Source: Bacillus sp. Xin1 (GTDB lineage Bacteria > Bacillota > Bacilli > Bacillales > Bacillaceae_G). Taken from it: DNA of 64,000 bases. Both the position numbers and the translations under genes were made by a program. Position 1 is the stretch's first letter; the number at the start of each line of letters is the position of its first letter. The notes below the pieces were generated by a model. That model was given only the letters and a program-made list of their open reading frames with translations, ran no database searches and had not been told where the DNA came from. This document shows positions 25,683 to 33,578 of the stretch, in pieces. The stretch is from contig NZ_JABUAE010000004.1 of assembly GCF_013314535.1 (NCBI RefSeq), positions 62,001-126,000 of the forward strand, written 5' to 3'.

Positions 25683-26072
25683 TCAATAATTCCACTTTCT
25701 AGAATTTTCAAAGTGGGTGTTACTTTAACATTTGCTTTTGAGAACGTATTTGGCCATTCATTTTCAATTTATTTCCATTGCTTATATTGAAAGGCACGTG
25801 CATAATCGCCAAACCCGAATGGGTCAAGCTTTTGTCTTTGTACCTTATGGATTAAGTCATTAAAATCTTTCTCTGGCTGTTTCGTAATAAGTGCAGTTAA
25901 TTTCACCGTATCTTTTTTCATGTTTATATCAAATGACCATCTTTAAGTGGAATCAATAATAACAATGGCATCCAAAGTGTAAAGAAAAAATCATACTGTT
26001 TAATACATTGTCAGCTTGTTTCTGCGTAGAAAAAGATTGTTTCCCTCGTAGCCGTTTATGAAAAGAATCCAT
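25683..26072 (-). pseudogene. Fused remnant of a ger germinant-receptor operon
   Basis: On the minus strand an ATG at 26072, with an AAAGGTGAA RBS, opens MDSFHKRLRGKQSFSTQKQ..., resembling the N-terminus of a GerXA-type subunit. After about 40 codons it runs into the C-terminal domain of a GerXC lipoprotein: RWSFDIN, TALITKQPEKDFND, KLDPFGFGDYARAFQYKQW, and finally ESGIIE-stop at 25683. The GerC part is interrupted by at least two stops (after DST and after QYKQWK). A deletion removing the operon's middle, followed by point decay, explains it. An intact GerXC gene lies at 62797-63876. Confidence 0.65.
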
Positions 26073-26282
26073 ACATTCACCTTTTCTCTTGTTGTGTTTC
26101 ATATGGTTTATTATGGAGGATTGGGCGAAGATATATACTTTTTTAGGTCATGGAGGAAATGAACGATTGTAAGGAAACTTAATGAAATATTGCAGAAGAG
26201 GATGTTCGTGCAAAATGATAAATGAAATATATCGGCGATTCGGTAATAGCGACATAAAAACAAGAATCTATTGTCTTTCGTT

Positions 26283-26362
26283 TCACGCATTAATGGGCAG
26301 TAAGACTCTCTAAGCTAGGTGGGGGATGAAGAAAACCTCTATTGATTAAAGATTCACTTTAT
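26283..26362 (+). repeat. bcr1-type repeat, internally deleted copy
   Basis: It keeps the 5' end (CGCATTAATGGGCAGTAA), the GGTGGGGGATGAAGAAAAC centre and the 3' end (GATTAAAGATTCACTTTAT) of bcr1, but lacks about 70 bp of the middle. Its 3' end is followed closely by the broken hydrolase gene. Confidence 0.7.
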
Positions 26363-26374
26363 TGGAATTGTTCA

Positions 26375-27183
26375 TTACGTGTTTAAGAACTGTAAAAGTG
26401 CCTGATTAAGCTCGTTTGCTTGATCAATAGGTGCTCCATGACCACTGTTAGTAAGTGGATATAACTTAGAGCCTCTAATTCGTTGCTGCGTAAGCTCAGC
26501 ACTTTTGAAAGGAATGAGTTGATCATGAACTCCGTGGAATATCATTGTTGGAACATGAATTTGATCTAAATCTTTTATTACATCTTCGTTCGCAGCGGCT
26601 TGAAGGATTTTAATAAGAGCATAGGAAGCGGATTGCAGTCCGAGGTAGGAAAACCAGTCTAACGTAGCGGAACCTAGGTTTCGATTGAAGAATGATAAGG
26701 AAACATCGTTAAGAAATTTAGGTAGATTCATATACATTTGATTAAAAGGGTATCAGCTTGTTCCTTAGAAACACCGTAAGGAGAATTTTGATTTTTAACA
26801 AAAGAAGGGGAAACAGCATCTATTAGTGCTAATTTTGAAATATGTCTTCCGTTATAGCGAGACATGTATCGAATTGAAAGGGCACCGCCGACAGAAAAAC
26901 CAACTAAAGTAGCATTTTCTATTTGAAGGGCGTCTAACACAATCGCAATGTCATCAGCTAAGCGGTCGTAGGAATAACCGGTCCAAGGTTTATCAGATTG
27001 TCCATTCCCTCGTATATCCATAGCGATACAACGGAACCCATGTTGTGGTAATACGTTAAATTGATATTGAAACATTTGATGATTTAACGGCCAACCATGG
27101 ACGAAAAAAATTGGCTTACTGTCAGGACCGGGGTTCATATCCTGTATAAAGATATGTACATCTTTTTCGACTTTAACAAACAT
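26375..27183 (-). pseudogene. Alpha/beta hydrolase broken by a frameshift
   Basis: The first frame (26728-27183) gives the N-terminal 151 residues: oxyanion segment FFVHGWPLNH and nucleophile elbow VGFSVGGAL. The second (26375-26737) supplies the rest: VPTMIFHGVHDQLIPF with the acid and SGHGAPID with the catalytic His. The frames meet in a short A/T run at 26741-26747, where one missing base restores ADTLINQMYMNLPKF. The full protein would be about 268 residues, a normal esterase/haloperoxidase-like length. Either piece alone lacks part of the triad. Confidence 0.85.
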
Positions 27184-27412
27184 TGTTCAGCCTCCCGTTA
27201 ACCGATTTTTACATATTCTATTCTTAATATGCACACTCCCATACTATAAGTATTATTTTTCATATTTTTTATGATTACGAAATGACGAATCAATCGGATT
27301 GCTGTGCCAAATAAAAGAGAAAAAGTATCGCAAATGTATATTGTCGTTTATTATAATAATGTGTGTTAGTAATCATATAACGAAAGTATATGGGGTTTGG
27401 GGAAGTGTTAAA

Positions 27413-28612
27413 GTGAAAGAAAACTTTATATCATTTCAAGAAGAAAAGAAAAATGCCTGCTTCTTTTTATGGGTATTGAGTATTGTATGGGTTATATATG
27501 AAATAGTTTATTCTATTATACTAGGAGATTCTGTACCACTTATAAGATTAGATGGTCAAGTTCCAAAGTTTTTGTATGGAGCTTGCTTAATCGTATGCAG
27601 TATGTATCTGATAAAAAGAGAACAGGCATATCGTGTTAAGTACATATGTTTAATAGCTTATATGTTTTCGGAAAGTTTTAATTTGTGTTGGTATGCAATT
27701 CACAATAAAGTAGCATTTAATGATGGGAATATACTTGAATTTGTTTTTATTTTATTTGTGCCATTTTTTATGAGTAAAAGATATGTACTGTGGCTATTTT
27801 TGATTTTAATGGGAAAATATAGTTTGTTTTTGGTCCTGGGAAAAAAAGGGGCATTTATGCCGTTGGTTATGTATAGTCTTTTATTATTTGTAACGTACCT
27901 CTTATTGAATCGATTTTTACAGTACCTTTCTGCTGTAAACAATGTAATGATAGAAAAACGAGAGTCTGAAAAGCTCGCAGTTATTGGGAAAATGGCAGCG
28001 TCTGTTGGACATGAAATTAAAAATCCACTTTCATCATTAAGGGGATTTACACAATTGCAGAAAGAGAAATATATAGAGGATAAAGTGTATGAACAGATGA
28101 TTGATGAAATTGAGCATATAAACAATATGATCAGTGAACTGATGATAATGGCAACTTGTAAGCCTTCTACCTACAATAGTTATTTAATAGAAGAAATTGT
28201 ATCAAATGCCTTGAAAGAAATGAGTGCAGAAATCAAGAGGAAACAGCTGTATCTCACTTATGATGTCGCACCTGATCAAATAAAAATAGATTGTGATCAT
28301 CGTAAATTAAAAGGAGTATTTCTATACATAATAAAGAACGCAATTGAAGCGATGGAACATGCCGGAACACTTCAGATACATATAAACAAAAGAAATGAAG
28401 ATGGTGTAATCGTAAGTATTGTAGATAATGGGTGTGGCGTGCAGGAAGAGAATTTACAGCGTATAACAGAGGCTTTCTATACAACAAAGAAAGGTGGTAT
28501 AGGATTAGGTCTTACTGTGGCTTGTAAAATTATTGAAGAACATAATGGACAAATACATATTACGAGTAAAAGAAACGTAGGAACAAAAGTAGATATTATT
28601 TTACCTGTATAA
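27413..28612 (+). CDS. KinB-like membrane sensor histidine kinase
   Basis: I choose the GTG at 27413 (399 residues), preceded by GGGGAAGTG; a longer frame from 27299 has no RBS and adds residues absent from the tandem paralogue. Six membrane helices (residues 15-180) with short loops replace an extracellular sensor. The kinase core is complete: His200 in GHEIKNPLSSLRGF, N-box KNAIEAM, G1 DNGCGV and G2 GGIGLGL. There is no PAS domain and no response regulator nearby, as with orphan kinases feeding the Spo0A phosphorelay. The sporulation role is inferred from family resemblance. Confidence 0.85.
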   Translation: MKENFISFQEEKKNACFFLWVLSIVWVIYEIVYSIILGDSVPLIRLDGQVPKFLYGACLIVCSMYLIKREQAYRVKYICLIAYMFSESFNLCWYAIHNKVAFNDGNILEFVFILFVPFFMSKRYVLWLFLILMGKYSLFLVLGKKGAFMPLVMYSLLLFVTYLLLNRFLQYLSAVNNVMIEKRESEKLAVIGKMAASVGHEIKNPLSSLRGFTQLQKEKYIEDKVYEQMIDEIEHINNMISELMIMATCKPSTYNSYLIEEIVSNALKEMSAEIKRKQLYLTYDVAPDQIKIDCDHRKLKGVFLYIIKNAIEAMEHAGTLQIHINKRNEDGVIVSIVDNGCGVQEENLQRITEAFYTTKKGGIGLGLTVACKIIEEHNGQIHITSKRNVGTKVDIILPV

Positions 28613-28631
28613 GAACAAGAAAACGACATAA

Positions 28632-28798
28632 ACCCTTTCTTTTTAGGTGGGAGAGAGAATCCGACCATGCATAGAAACGGTCAGTGCTTGTTTTAGCCCC
28701 ATGCCAAGTGAAAACAAAGGGAGAAAATGAGTAGATATTTCCTTTTGTTTTCATAGCCACAGTGTATATGCTGGAAAATCAAAATGAATTGATATAGA
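28632..28798 (+). repeat. ~170-bp dispersed repeat, copy A2
   Basis: It lies between the two kinase genes. Shared features: TTTCTTTTTAGGTGGGAGAG start, AATCCGACCATGCATAGAAA then CGGTCAGTGC, a CCCCATGCCAAGTGAAAAC block and the GAAAATCAAAATGAATTGATATA end. The GACC...GGTC pair can form a short stem. Confidence 0.75.
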
Positions 28799-28845
28799 AG
28801 GCAAGATGGGTGAAGTATATCTATTGTGAATAGAGGAGTTACTAC

Positions 28846-30072
28846 ATGAACAGTGTTTATAGATTAACTAGGGAAGAGATCCGAACGTTAAAGCTGTTTT
28901 TAAGTTTATTCTTTACGACTTTTTTTATTTATGATGTTGCATATTATTATATTATGCCTAAGCTAGAAGGGGGAGGAGATGGGGCTCCAATTCTAGAAAG
29001 GGGTTTAGGGATATGGTTGTATATTCTCATGGTTATATTGGTGTTTGTGGGAATATATGTGGCGAAGCGACAGAATCCATATGCTGTGAAATATATTATT
29101 TTCATAGGATACAATGTATTAGATTTCATTCATAATTTTATCATTTACTATGGAACAGATTTAGAGTTTGATGCAGGGAATATAGTAGAGGGATTTTTCT
29201 TCCTTTTTGCACCACTCTTTGTGAACAAACGCTATTTTTGGTTAGTAACGGGAGGAACAATCGTAAAGTATGCTTTAATGGGATTCGTCGTAAATTCTTT
29301 TATTGTTCTCATTCCCATTGTTCTTTGTAGCTTATTTTCCATTATAGGATGGATAATTTTATTGAGATTCCAATCTTATATACGCACAATTGAGATGATG
29401 CATAAGGAATTGCAAAAGTCAGAGAAGATGACTGTAATTGGAAGAATGGCGACGGTTATCGGGTTTAAAATGCGTAATCCACTAATGCTATTGAAAAGCT
29501 TTGTTAGCAAACAACAAGAAAAGTATCCTGAGGATAAAGTATATTGTGACATTATGGAGCAAGAAATCGAAAGAATCGATACAATTGCCACCGAACTTGT
29601 GGAGCTAGGAAATTCTAAGCCAATGGAATGCGAGAATCATAATATAAAAGACATTCTTTCATACGTGGTAAGAATTATGGGACAGCCTGCTTCGGAACGA
29701 GGAATTAAAATACATACCATTTATAAAGGTGAGTTACCAAATATAACATGTAATGAAAAACGTTTAAAACAAGTATTTTTAAATGTAATAAAAAATGCGA
29801 TTGAATCGATGCATGCTGGTGGAATTATTATCATTCAGGTAGCAGCTGTAAAAGATGTGATGATTATTCGAATTAAAGATGAAGGCTGTGGCATACCGAA
29901 AGACAAAATTCCTAAACTGAGCGAAGCATTTTATACAACGAAAGACGATGGAACTGGCTTAGGATTAATGGTTACATATAAGATTATTGAAGAACATCAA
30001 GGCAAAATACAATTTGAGAGTGAAGTTGGAGTTGGGACTACGGTTGAGATTGTGCTCCCAATTTCGGAATAA
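28846..30072 (+). CDS. KinB-like sensor kinase paralogue lacking the phosphoacceptor His
   Basis: The 408-residue protein is a tandem paralogue of the preceding kinase: six membrane helices (residues 15-185) and a full HATPase domain (KNAIESM, DEGCGIPKDKI, DGTGLGL). In the dimerisation helix the phosphoacceptor motif reads VIGFKMRNPLMLLKSF instead of GHEIKNPLSSL: Phe207 replaces His and Lys replaces the adjacent Glu. It cannot autophosphorylate in the usual way, so it may be a pseudokinase that binds ATP and modulates its neighbour, for example by heterodimerising. The frame is intact, suggesting that it is kept. Confidence 0.88.
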   Translation: MNSVYRLTREEIRTLKLFLSLFFTTFFIYDVAYYYIMPKLEGGGDGAPILERGLGIWLYILMVILVFVGIYVAKRQNPYAVKYIIFIGYNVLDFIHNFIIYYGTDLEFDAGNIVEGFFFLFAPLFVNKRYFWLVTGGTIVKYALMGFVVNSFIVLIPIVLCSLFSIIGWIILLRFQSYIRTIEMMHKELQKSEKMTVIGRMATVIGFKMRNPLMLLKSFVSKQQEKYPEDKVYCDIMEQEIERIDTIATELVELGNSKPMECENHNIKDILSYVVRIMGQPASERGIKIHTIYKGELPNITCNEKRLKQVFLNVIKNAIESMHAGGIIIIQVAAVKDVMIIRIKDEGCGIPKDKIPKLSEAFYTTKDDGTGLGLMVTYKIIEEHQGKIQFESEVGVGTTVEIVLPISE

Positions 30073-30075
30073 AAT

Positions 30076-30117
30076 AAAAAGAGAAAATCCGTTCGCGAAA
30101 CGAATTTTCTCTTTTTT
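30076..30117 (+). terminator. Terminator of the kinase gene
   Basis: AAAAAGAGAAAAT / ATTTTCTCTTTTT stem with a T-run. From here to 30382 I see nothing else. Confidence 0.85.
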
Positions 30118-30382
30118 GATGTCATAAGTCTTACATATTATTAGGGGTCTAGTAGTCCTTAAGTTTTCAAGTTAGCAATTTGCATGAAGAAGGATTACTA
30201 ACAGATTTCTTTAGGATTATATCATATAAAGTATCAAGAAATGATATGTAATATTTCATATTAAAGTCTAGAAAAACGCAGCCTATTGATAGGTAGATGT
30301 GTACATTGTATAGTGGTCGTAATTTTCTGTATACAACAAATGGATGGAATTCTTAAAAACAATGGTACAATATAAGAATTAT

Positions 30383-30534
30383 CCCGCATTAACGGGCAGT
30401 AATACTCCCACCTCAAAATTCGGCGAAAGCAAAGAAGTTAGGTGGGAGATAAAATGCCCGTAAAAGCCCGATTGGTTCAACTAATAATCAGTGGGGGATG
30501 GAGAAAACCCCCACTGATTAAAGTTTCACTTTAT
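30383..30534 (+). repeat. bcr1 repeat, full copy
   Basis: A complete ~152-bp element: CCCGCATTAACGGGCAGTAA start, TCCCACCTC...GGTGGGAGAT stem, AATCAGTGGGGG...CCCCCACTGATT hairpin and a TTTCACTTTAT end. Candidate target duplication: ATTAT (30378-30382) and TTTAT (30530-30534). It matches my memory of bcr1, a non-coding mobile repeat of the B. cereus group. It sits just upstream of the next gene's RBS. Confidence 0.85.
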
Positions 30535-30558
30535 GTAAAGAGGTAGGAGGACTATTGA

Positions 30559-30882
30559 ATGTACGTTACTGTAACAGATGCAGCATATAAAAAGATTATG
30601 GATACGATTCCAAGTGAAGCGAACTTTATAAAATTATTTTATGATAATGAAGGATGCGGCTGCGTGATGAGTGGCATTATTGATTTAGTAGCTGTATCAG
30701 AGAAAGATGAAAGTGATGTAGATATTGAGTCAAATAAATTACAGTTTATTGCGGATCGTACGAAGCTTGTTTTTATGGATGATAAGTTGACCGTTGCTCT
30801 GCATGAATCAGGAGGACATTTTCAACTGAAAAGTCCAAGTCAATTTTATAATCCAAATATGAAACTTCATATTCGAGTATAA
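30559..30882 (+). CDS. HesB/IscA-related iron-sulfur biosynthesis family protein
   Basis: The 107-residue protein starts after GTAGGAGGAC. It shows the family opening (YVTVTDAAYKKIM), a GCGCVM motif near residues 33-38 and the IQ-like FIADRTKLVFMDDKL segment, as in the Bacillus YqkB/YneR group. Canonical A-type carriers have a further C-terminal Cys-Gly-Cys; that motif is absent here, so Fe-S transfer is doubtful. RBS and ATG follow directly after a bcr1 element, which may alter its 5' UTR. Confidence 0.75.
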   Translation: MYVTVTDAAYKKIMDTIPSEANFIKLFYDNEGCGCVMSGIIDLVAVSEKDESDVDIESNKLQFIADRTKLVFMDDKLTVALHESGGHFQLKSPSQFYNPNMKLHIRV

Positions 30883-30994
30883 TTCATTCAGAGGGAGCAA
30901 ATTGTGTGCTCCTTTTTCTTATGAAATTTTTCATGTAATGAAATGTACATATGATTGAATTTTCTGTATAATCTTCTGTGCGGAGGGGATACGT

Positions 30995-31900
30995 ATGAGA
31001 AGATGGGGAATTGAATTATTACTTTTAAGTGTTGTTATTATTTGGGGTGTTAATTATACAATTGGAAAATACGGACTCGTAGAATTTACAGCAATTGAGT
31101 TTACTGCGCTCCGTATGATTGCAGCAGCACCGCTATTATTATTACTTACATTTTATATTGAAAAGTCATTGCATATGGAATTAAGGGATATACCAAGGCT
31201 TATTGTAGTTAGTGTGGTGGGAATCGTGCTGTATCAAACATTATTTATGGAGACCATCAAATATACATCCGCTACGAACGCTTCCTTACTCATTTCTATT
31301 TCACCTATTTTCACAACAATGTTTGCGATTTTTTTGAAACAAGAGAAGTTTTCCCAGCGGAAGTTAGTTGGTTCTATGATAGCTTGCATCGGTGCGGCCC
31401 TTGTTTTATTAGCTGGGCATTCACTTGCTGGTTCTTTTTATGGGAATGGAATTGGACTCATTACATCGATATGCTGGGGGCTCTATCCAGTTTTAGCAGG
31501 ACCACTGATTAGAAAATATTCAGCACTTCGCGTAACTGCATGGTCAGCAGTTGTTGGAGCGATTCCACTCGCTATACTAAGCGGATGGCATATTTTTTCA
31601 TTGCCGTTTCAAATTGAACAAGGAATGACATGGTTTGCGCTATTGTATTCTATTTTCTTTGTCACAGTATTTGGCTTAGTTATGTGGTATATTGGAGTTC
31701 AAAAAATTGGAGCCTCTCATACAATGGTGTATATGTATATTACGCCATTTGTTGCAGTTATATTTGCAGCGGTATGGGCGAAGGAATATATTTCGCTGCA
31801 ACAAATAATCGGCGGAGGGATTATTTTTCTCGGTTTATGGTTTGTGAAATCTGAAAAGTTTGAAACGCAGTCAATTGCGCCAGAACATATATCAAAATAG
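30995..31900 (+). CDS. EamA-family (DMT superfamily) transporter
   Basis: The 301-residue protein has ten membrane helices in two EamA repeats (about 8-140 and 153-290). Typical segments are GVNYTIGKYGL, TSATNASLLISISPIFTTMFA and GASHTMVYMYITPFVAVIFA. Members export amino acids or other metabolites; the substrate is unknown here. RBS CGGAGGGG precedes the ATG. Single gene with a terminator shared with the converging small gene. Confidence 0.88.
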   Translation: MRRWGIELLLLSVVIIWGVNYTIGKYGLVEFTAIEFTALRMIAAAPLLLLLTFYIEKSLHMELRDIPRLIVVSVVGIVLYQTLFMETIKYTSATNASLLISISPIFTTMFAIFLKQEKFSQRKLVGSMIACIGAALVLLAGHSLAGSFYGNGIGLITSICWGLYPVLAGPLIRKYSALRVTAWSAVVGAIPLAILSGWHIFSLPFQIEQGMTWFALLYSIFFVTVFGLVMWYIGVQKIGASHTMVYMYITPFVAVIFAAVWAKEYISLQQIIGGGIIFLGLWFVKSEKFETQSIAPEHISK

Positions 31901-31938
31901 GAAAACAGGTCAGTTATGATCTGCTTTCCTATTTTTTT
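31895..31938. terminator. Bidirectional terminator
   Basis: AAAATAGGAAA / TTTCCTATTTT stem, extended by CAGGTC/GATCTG, with a long T-run on the plus strand. The converging gene ends within it. Confidence 0.75.
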
Positions 31939-32150
31939 ATTTTGGGCAGAAATATAAGGAACAAAATAGCAGTAATAAGTGGAAGTAAGTTGAGAAAAGG
32001 TATGCGAAACAGCGCAATGAGAATAATACCAGGGAGAAGGACACCGAGGACAGCATAGAAAATGCTATGTTTTTTTGTGTACCAATATAACGAGAGTCCT
32101 ATAAGTGCAGGGATAATGAGGTGGATGAGAGCCATTAAAAAATAAATCAT
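31929..32150 (-). CDS. Small integral membrane protein
   Basis: The 73-residue product consists of three hydrophobic segments (about 3-22, 29-47 and 52-69) and ends PKIKK. RBS AGGAGGCC precedes the start. I do not recognise a family. It converges on the EamA gene and is followed upstream by repeat DNA. Confidence 0.65.
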   Translation of the reverse strand: MIYFLMALIHLIIPALIGLSLYWYTKKHSIFYAVLGVLLPGIILIALFRIPFLNLLPLITAILFLIFLPKIKK

Positions 32151-32176
32151 GGGAGGCCTCCTTTAAAAGATATTAA

Positions 32177-32345
32177 AAGCTTTCTTTTTAGATGGGAGAG
32201 AGAATCCTCTCATGGATAGAAGCGGTCAGTGCCATTTTTCGTCCCCATGTCATGTGAGAACAGAAAGAGGGAACGAGTAGAGGGCTCTTTATGTTTCCGA
32301 GACCGTGGTTTATATGTTGAAAAACTAAAACGTGTATATATACAT
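32177..32345 (+). repeat. ~170-bp dispersed repeat, copy A3
   Basis: CTTTCTTTTTAGATGGGAGAG start, AATCCTCTCATGGATAGAAG then CGGTCAGTGC, CCCCATGTCATGTGAGAAC block, and an A/T-rich end. Same orientation as copies at 28632, 33095 and 33271. From 32346 to 32522 nothing else is visible. Confidence 0.75.
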
Positions 32346-32522
32346 CATATCCATATGTTTATAGATTGATATCACTTTTTTGTAAATCTATGAAAAAATG
32401 TTTGAAAAAAAGTCATAAATTGCGCCTGCCCTCAAACTAGAAATCTTGTATAATATTATTTCTGAAAAATATTTTAACAACATAAGTGTAGTGTTTATGT
32501 TGTTTTTCTTTGAATATAACAG

Positions 32523-32678
32523 ATAAAGTGAAACTTTAATCAGTGGGGAGGATTGATTCCCACTGATTATCAGCCCTCGCCAATCGGGCATTTACGGGCA
32601 GTTGATCCCCTACCTAGCTTCGTTGTTTTTGCTGAATTTTGAGGTGGGAGACTTACTGCCCGCAAATAGCGGGGTAAA
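32523..32678 (-). repeat. bcr1 repeat, full inverted copy
   Basis: The minus strand shows the bcr1 order, ending AATCAGTGGG hairpin, AAAGTTTCACTTTAT. The flanks ATAAA (32523-32527) and GTAAA (32674-32678) are a near-perfect duplication of the expected TTTAT-type target. It sits 40 bp upstream of the AtpI-like gene. Confidence 0.82.
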
Positions 32679-32717
32679 GTCTGATGATATGTAAATAAGA
32701 TGATAAAGGAGAACTAC

Positions 32718-33089
32718 ATGATTAGTATGTCACTAAGGTCATTTAAAATTCAAATGTATTATTTGCTAGGCGCAATGTTATTAGGGTGGGCGATGACACC
32801 TTTTTCTGCTCACTTTTTAGGTGTAGGGATTGGTTTACTCGTTAGTATGTATTGTGTTTGGATTTTAGGAAGACGTATCGAAAAGCTTGGAGATAGTATT
32901 GTAAAAAAGAGTAAAGCACCAACACTTGGTATGATTAATCGCTTTGCAGCGGCAATTCTCGGTGCAATTATTATGTATGAGATTGAACACCATATGGTTA
33001 TGTGGGCGTTTGCTGTTGGGATTATGGGTGGTTATTTCTTAATTGTTATTAATTTAGGGTATTACAGCATGAAAGATGCGAGGAAATAA
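32718..33089 (+). CDS. ATP synthase subunit I (AtpI)-family protein
   Basis: The ATG at 32718, 6 nt after AAAGGAG, gives 123 residues. Four membrane segments with the family spacing and a basic central loop (GRRIEKLGDSIVKKSKAP) fit the AtpI/UncI family, which helps assemble the c-ring or supplies Mg2+ to ATP synthase. No atp operon is near, so this is an orphan paralogue. Its flanks are bcr1 upstream and a tandem pair of ~170-bp repeats downstream. Confidence 0.75.
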   Translation: MISMSLRSFKIQMYYLLGAMLLGWAMTPFSAHFLGVGIGLLVSMYCVWILGRRIEKLGDSIVKKSKAPTLGMINRFAAAILGAIIMYEIEHHMVMWAFAVGIMGGYFLIVINLGYYSMKDARK

Positions 33090-33094
33090 ATAAA

Positions 33095-33260
33095 AAAACT
33101 TTTCTTTTAGGTGAGGAGAGAGCGTCCGGCCATGGATAGAAGCGGTCAGTGCCCTATTTCGCCCCATGCCATGTGAAAACAAAAGGAGCAAGTGAGAGAG
33201 GAATCTGCTTTTGTTTGCAAGGCCTTGATTTATAAGTTTGGAAATCAAAATATATAAATT
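33095..33260 (+). repeat. ~170-bp dispersed repeat, copy A4
   Basis: Starts 6 nt after the AtpI-like stop: CTTTTCTTTTAGGTGAGGAG, GCGTCCGGCCATGGATAGAA then CGGTCAGTGC, CCCCATGCCATGTGAAAAC, and GGAAATCAAAATATATAAAT end. First of a direct tandem pair. Confidence 0.78.
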
Positions 33261-33270
33261 GAATCGTTGG

Positions 33271-33400
33271 TAAACCCCTTTTCTTTTTGACTTTTTGAGT
33301 AGGGAGAGAGCGTCCGACGATGTGTAGAAGCGGTCAGTGCCTTTTTTTGCCCCATGCCGTGTGTGAAAACAAAGGGAGCAAGTGGGTAGGAAGTTTGCAT
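33271..33400 (+). repeat. ~170-bp dispersed repeat, copy A5 (3'-truncated)
   Basis: Second of the tandem pair, 10 bp after copy A4: AGTAGGGAGAGAGCGTCCGA, TGTGTAGAAGCGGTCAGTGC, CCCCATGCCGTGTGTGAAAAC. The AATCAAAAT end is missing. Confidence 0.7.
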
Positions 33401-33423
33401 TAGGAGTACCACGAAAGTAAAAG

Positions 33424-33460
33424 AAAGAAGCTTACGTTTTTATCGTAAGCTTCTTTTTTA
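33424..33460. terminator. pckA terminator
   Basis: 13-bp stem AAAGAAGCTTACG / CGTAAGCTTCTTT with tails on both strands. It is 120 nt beyond the pckA stop; the interval contains a GTAACC/GGTTAC pair of unknown meaning. Confidence 0.75.
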
Positions 33461-33578
33461 TTGTAAGTATGTGTAACCAGCAAAGTCGCATGGGTTTTGT
33501 CGGTGAGTACGCGATCCTTTTAGGTTACAACATGCTTATTCATATGAGTAAAGGTCATTCAGACAGTAAAGGTTTAAA

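Noticed and set aside
27299-27412. N-terminal extension of the first kinase from a TTG at 27299
   Set aside because: No RBS, and the extra 38 residues have no counterpart in the tandem paralogue; GTG 27413 has an RBS and aligns with the paralogue start.
32388-32591. 67-residue minus-strand ORF
   Set aside because: It runs through the bcr1 repeat and lacks an RBS; it is repeat-derived.
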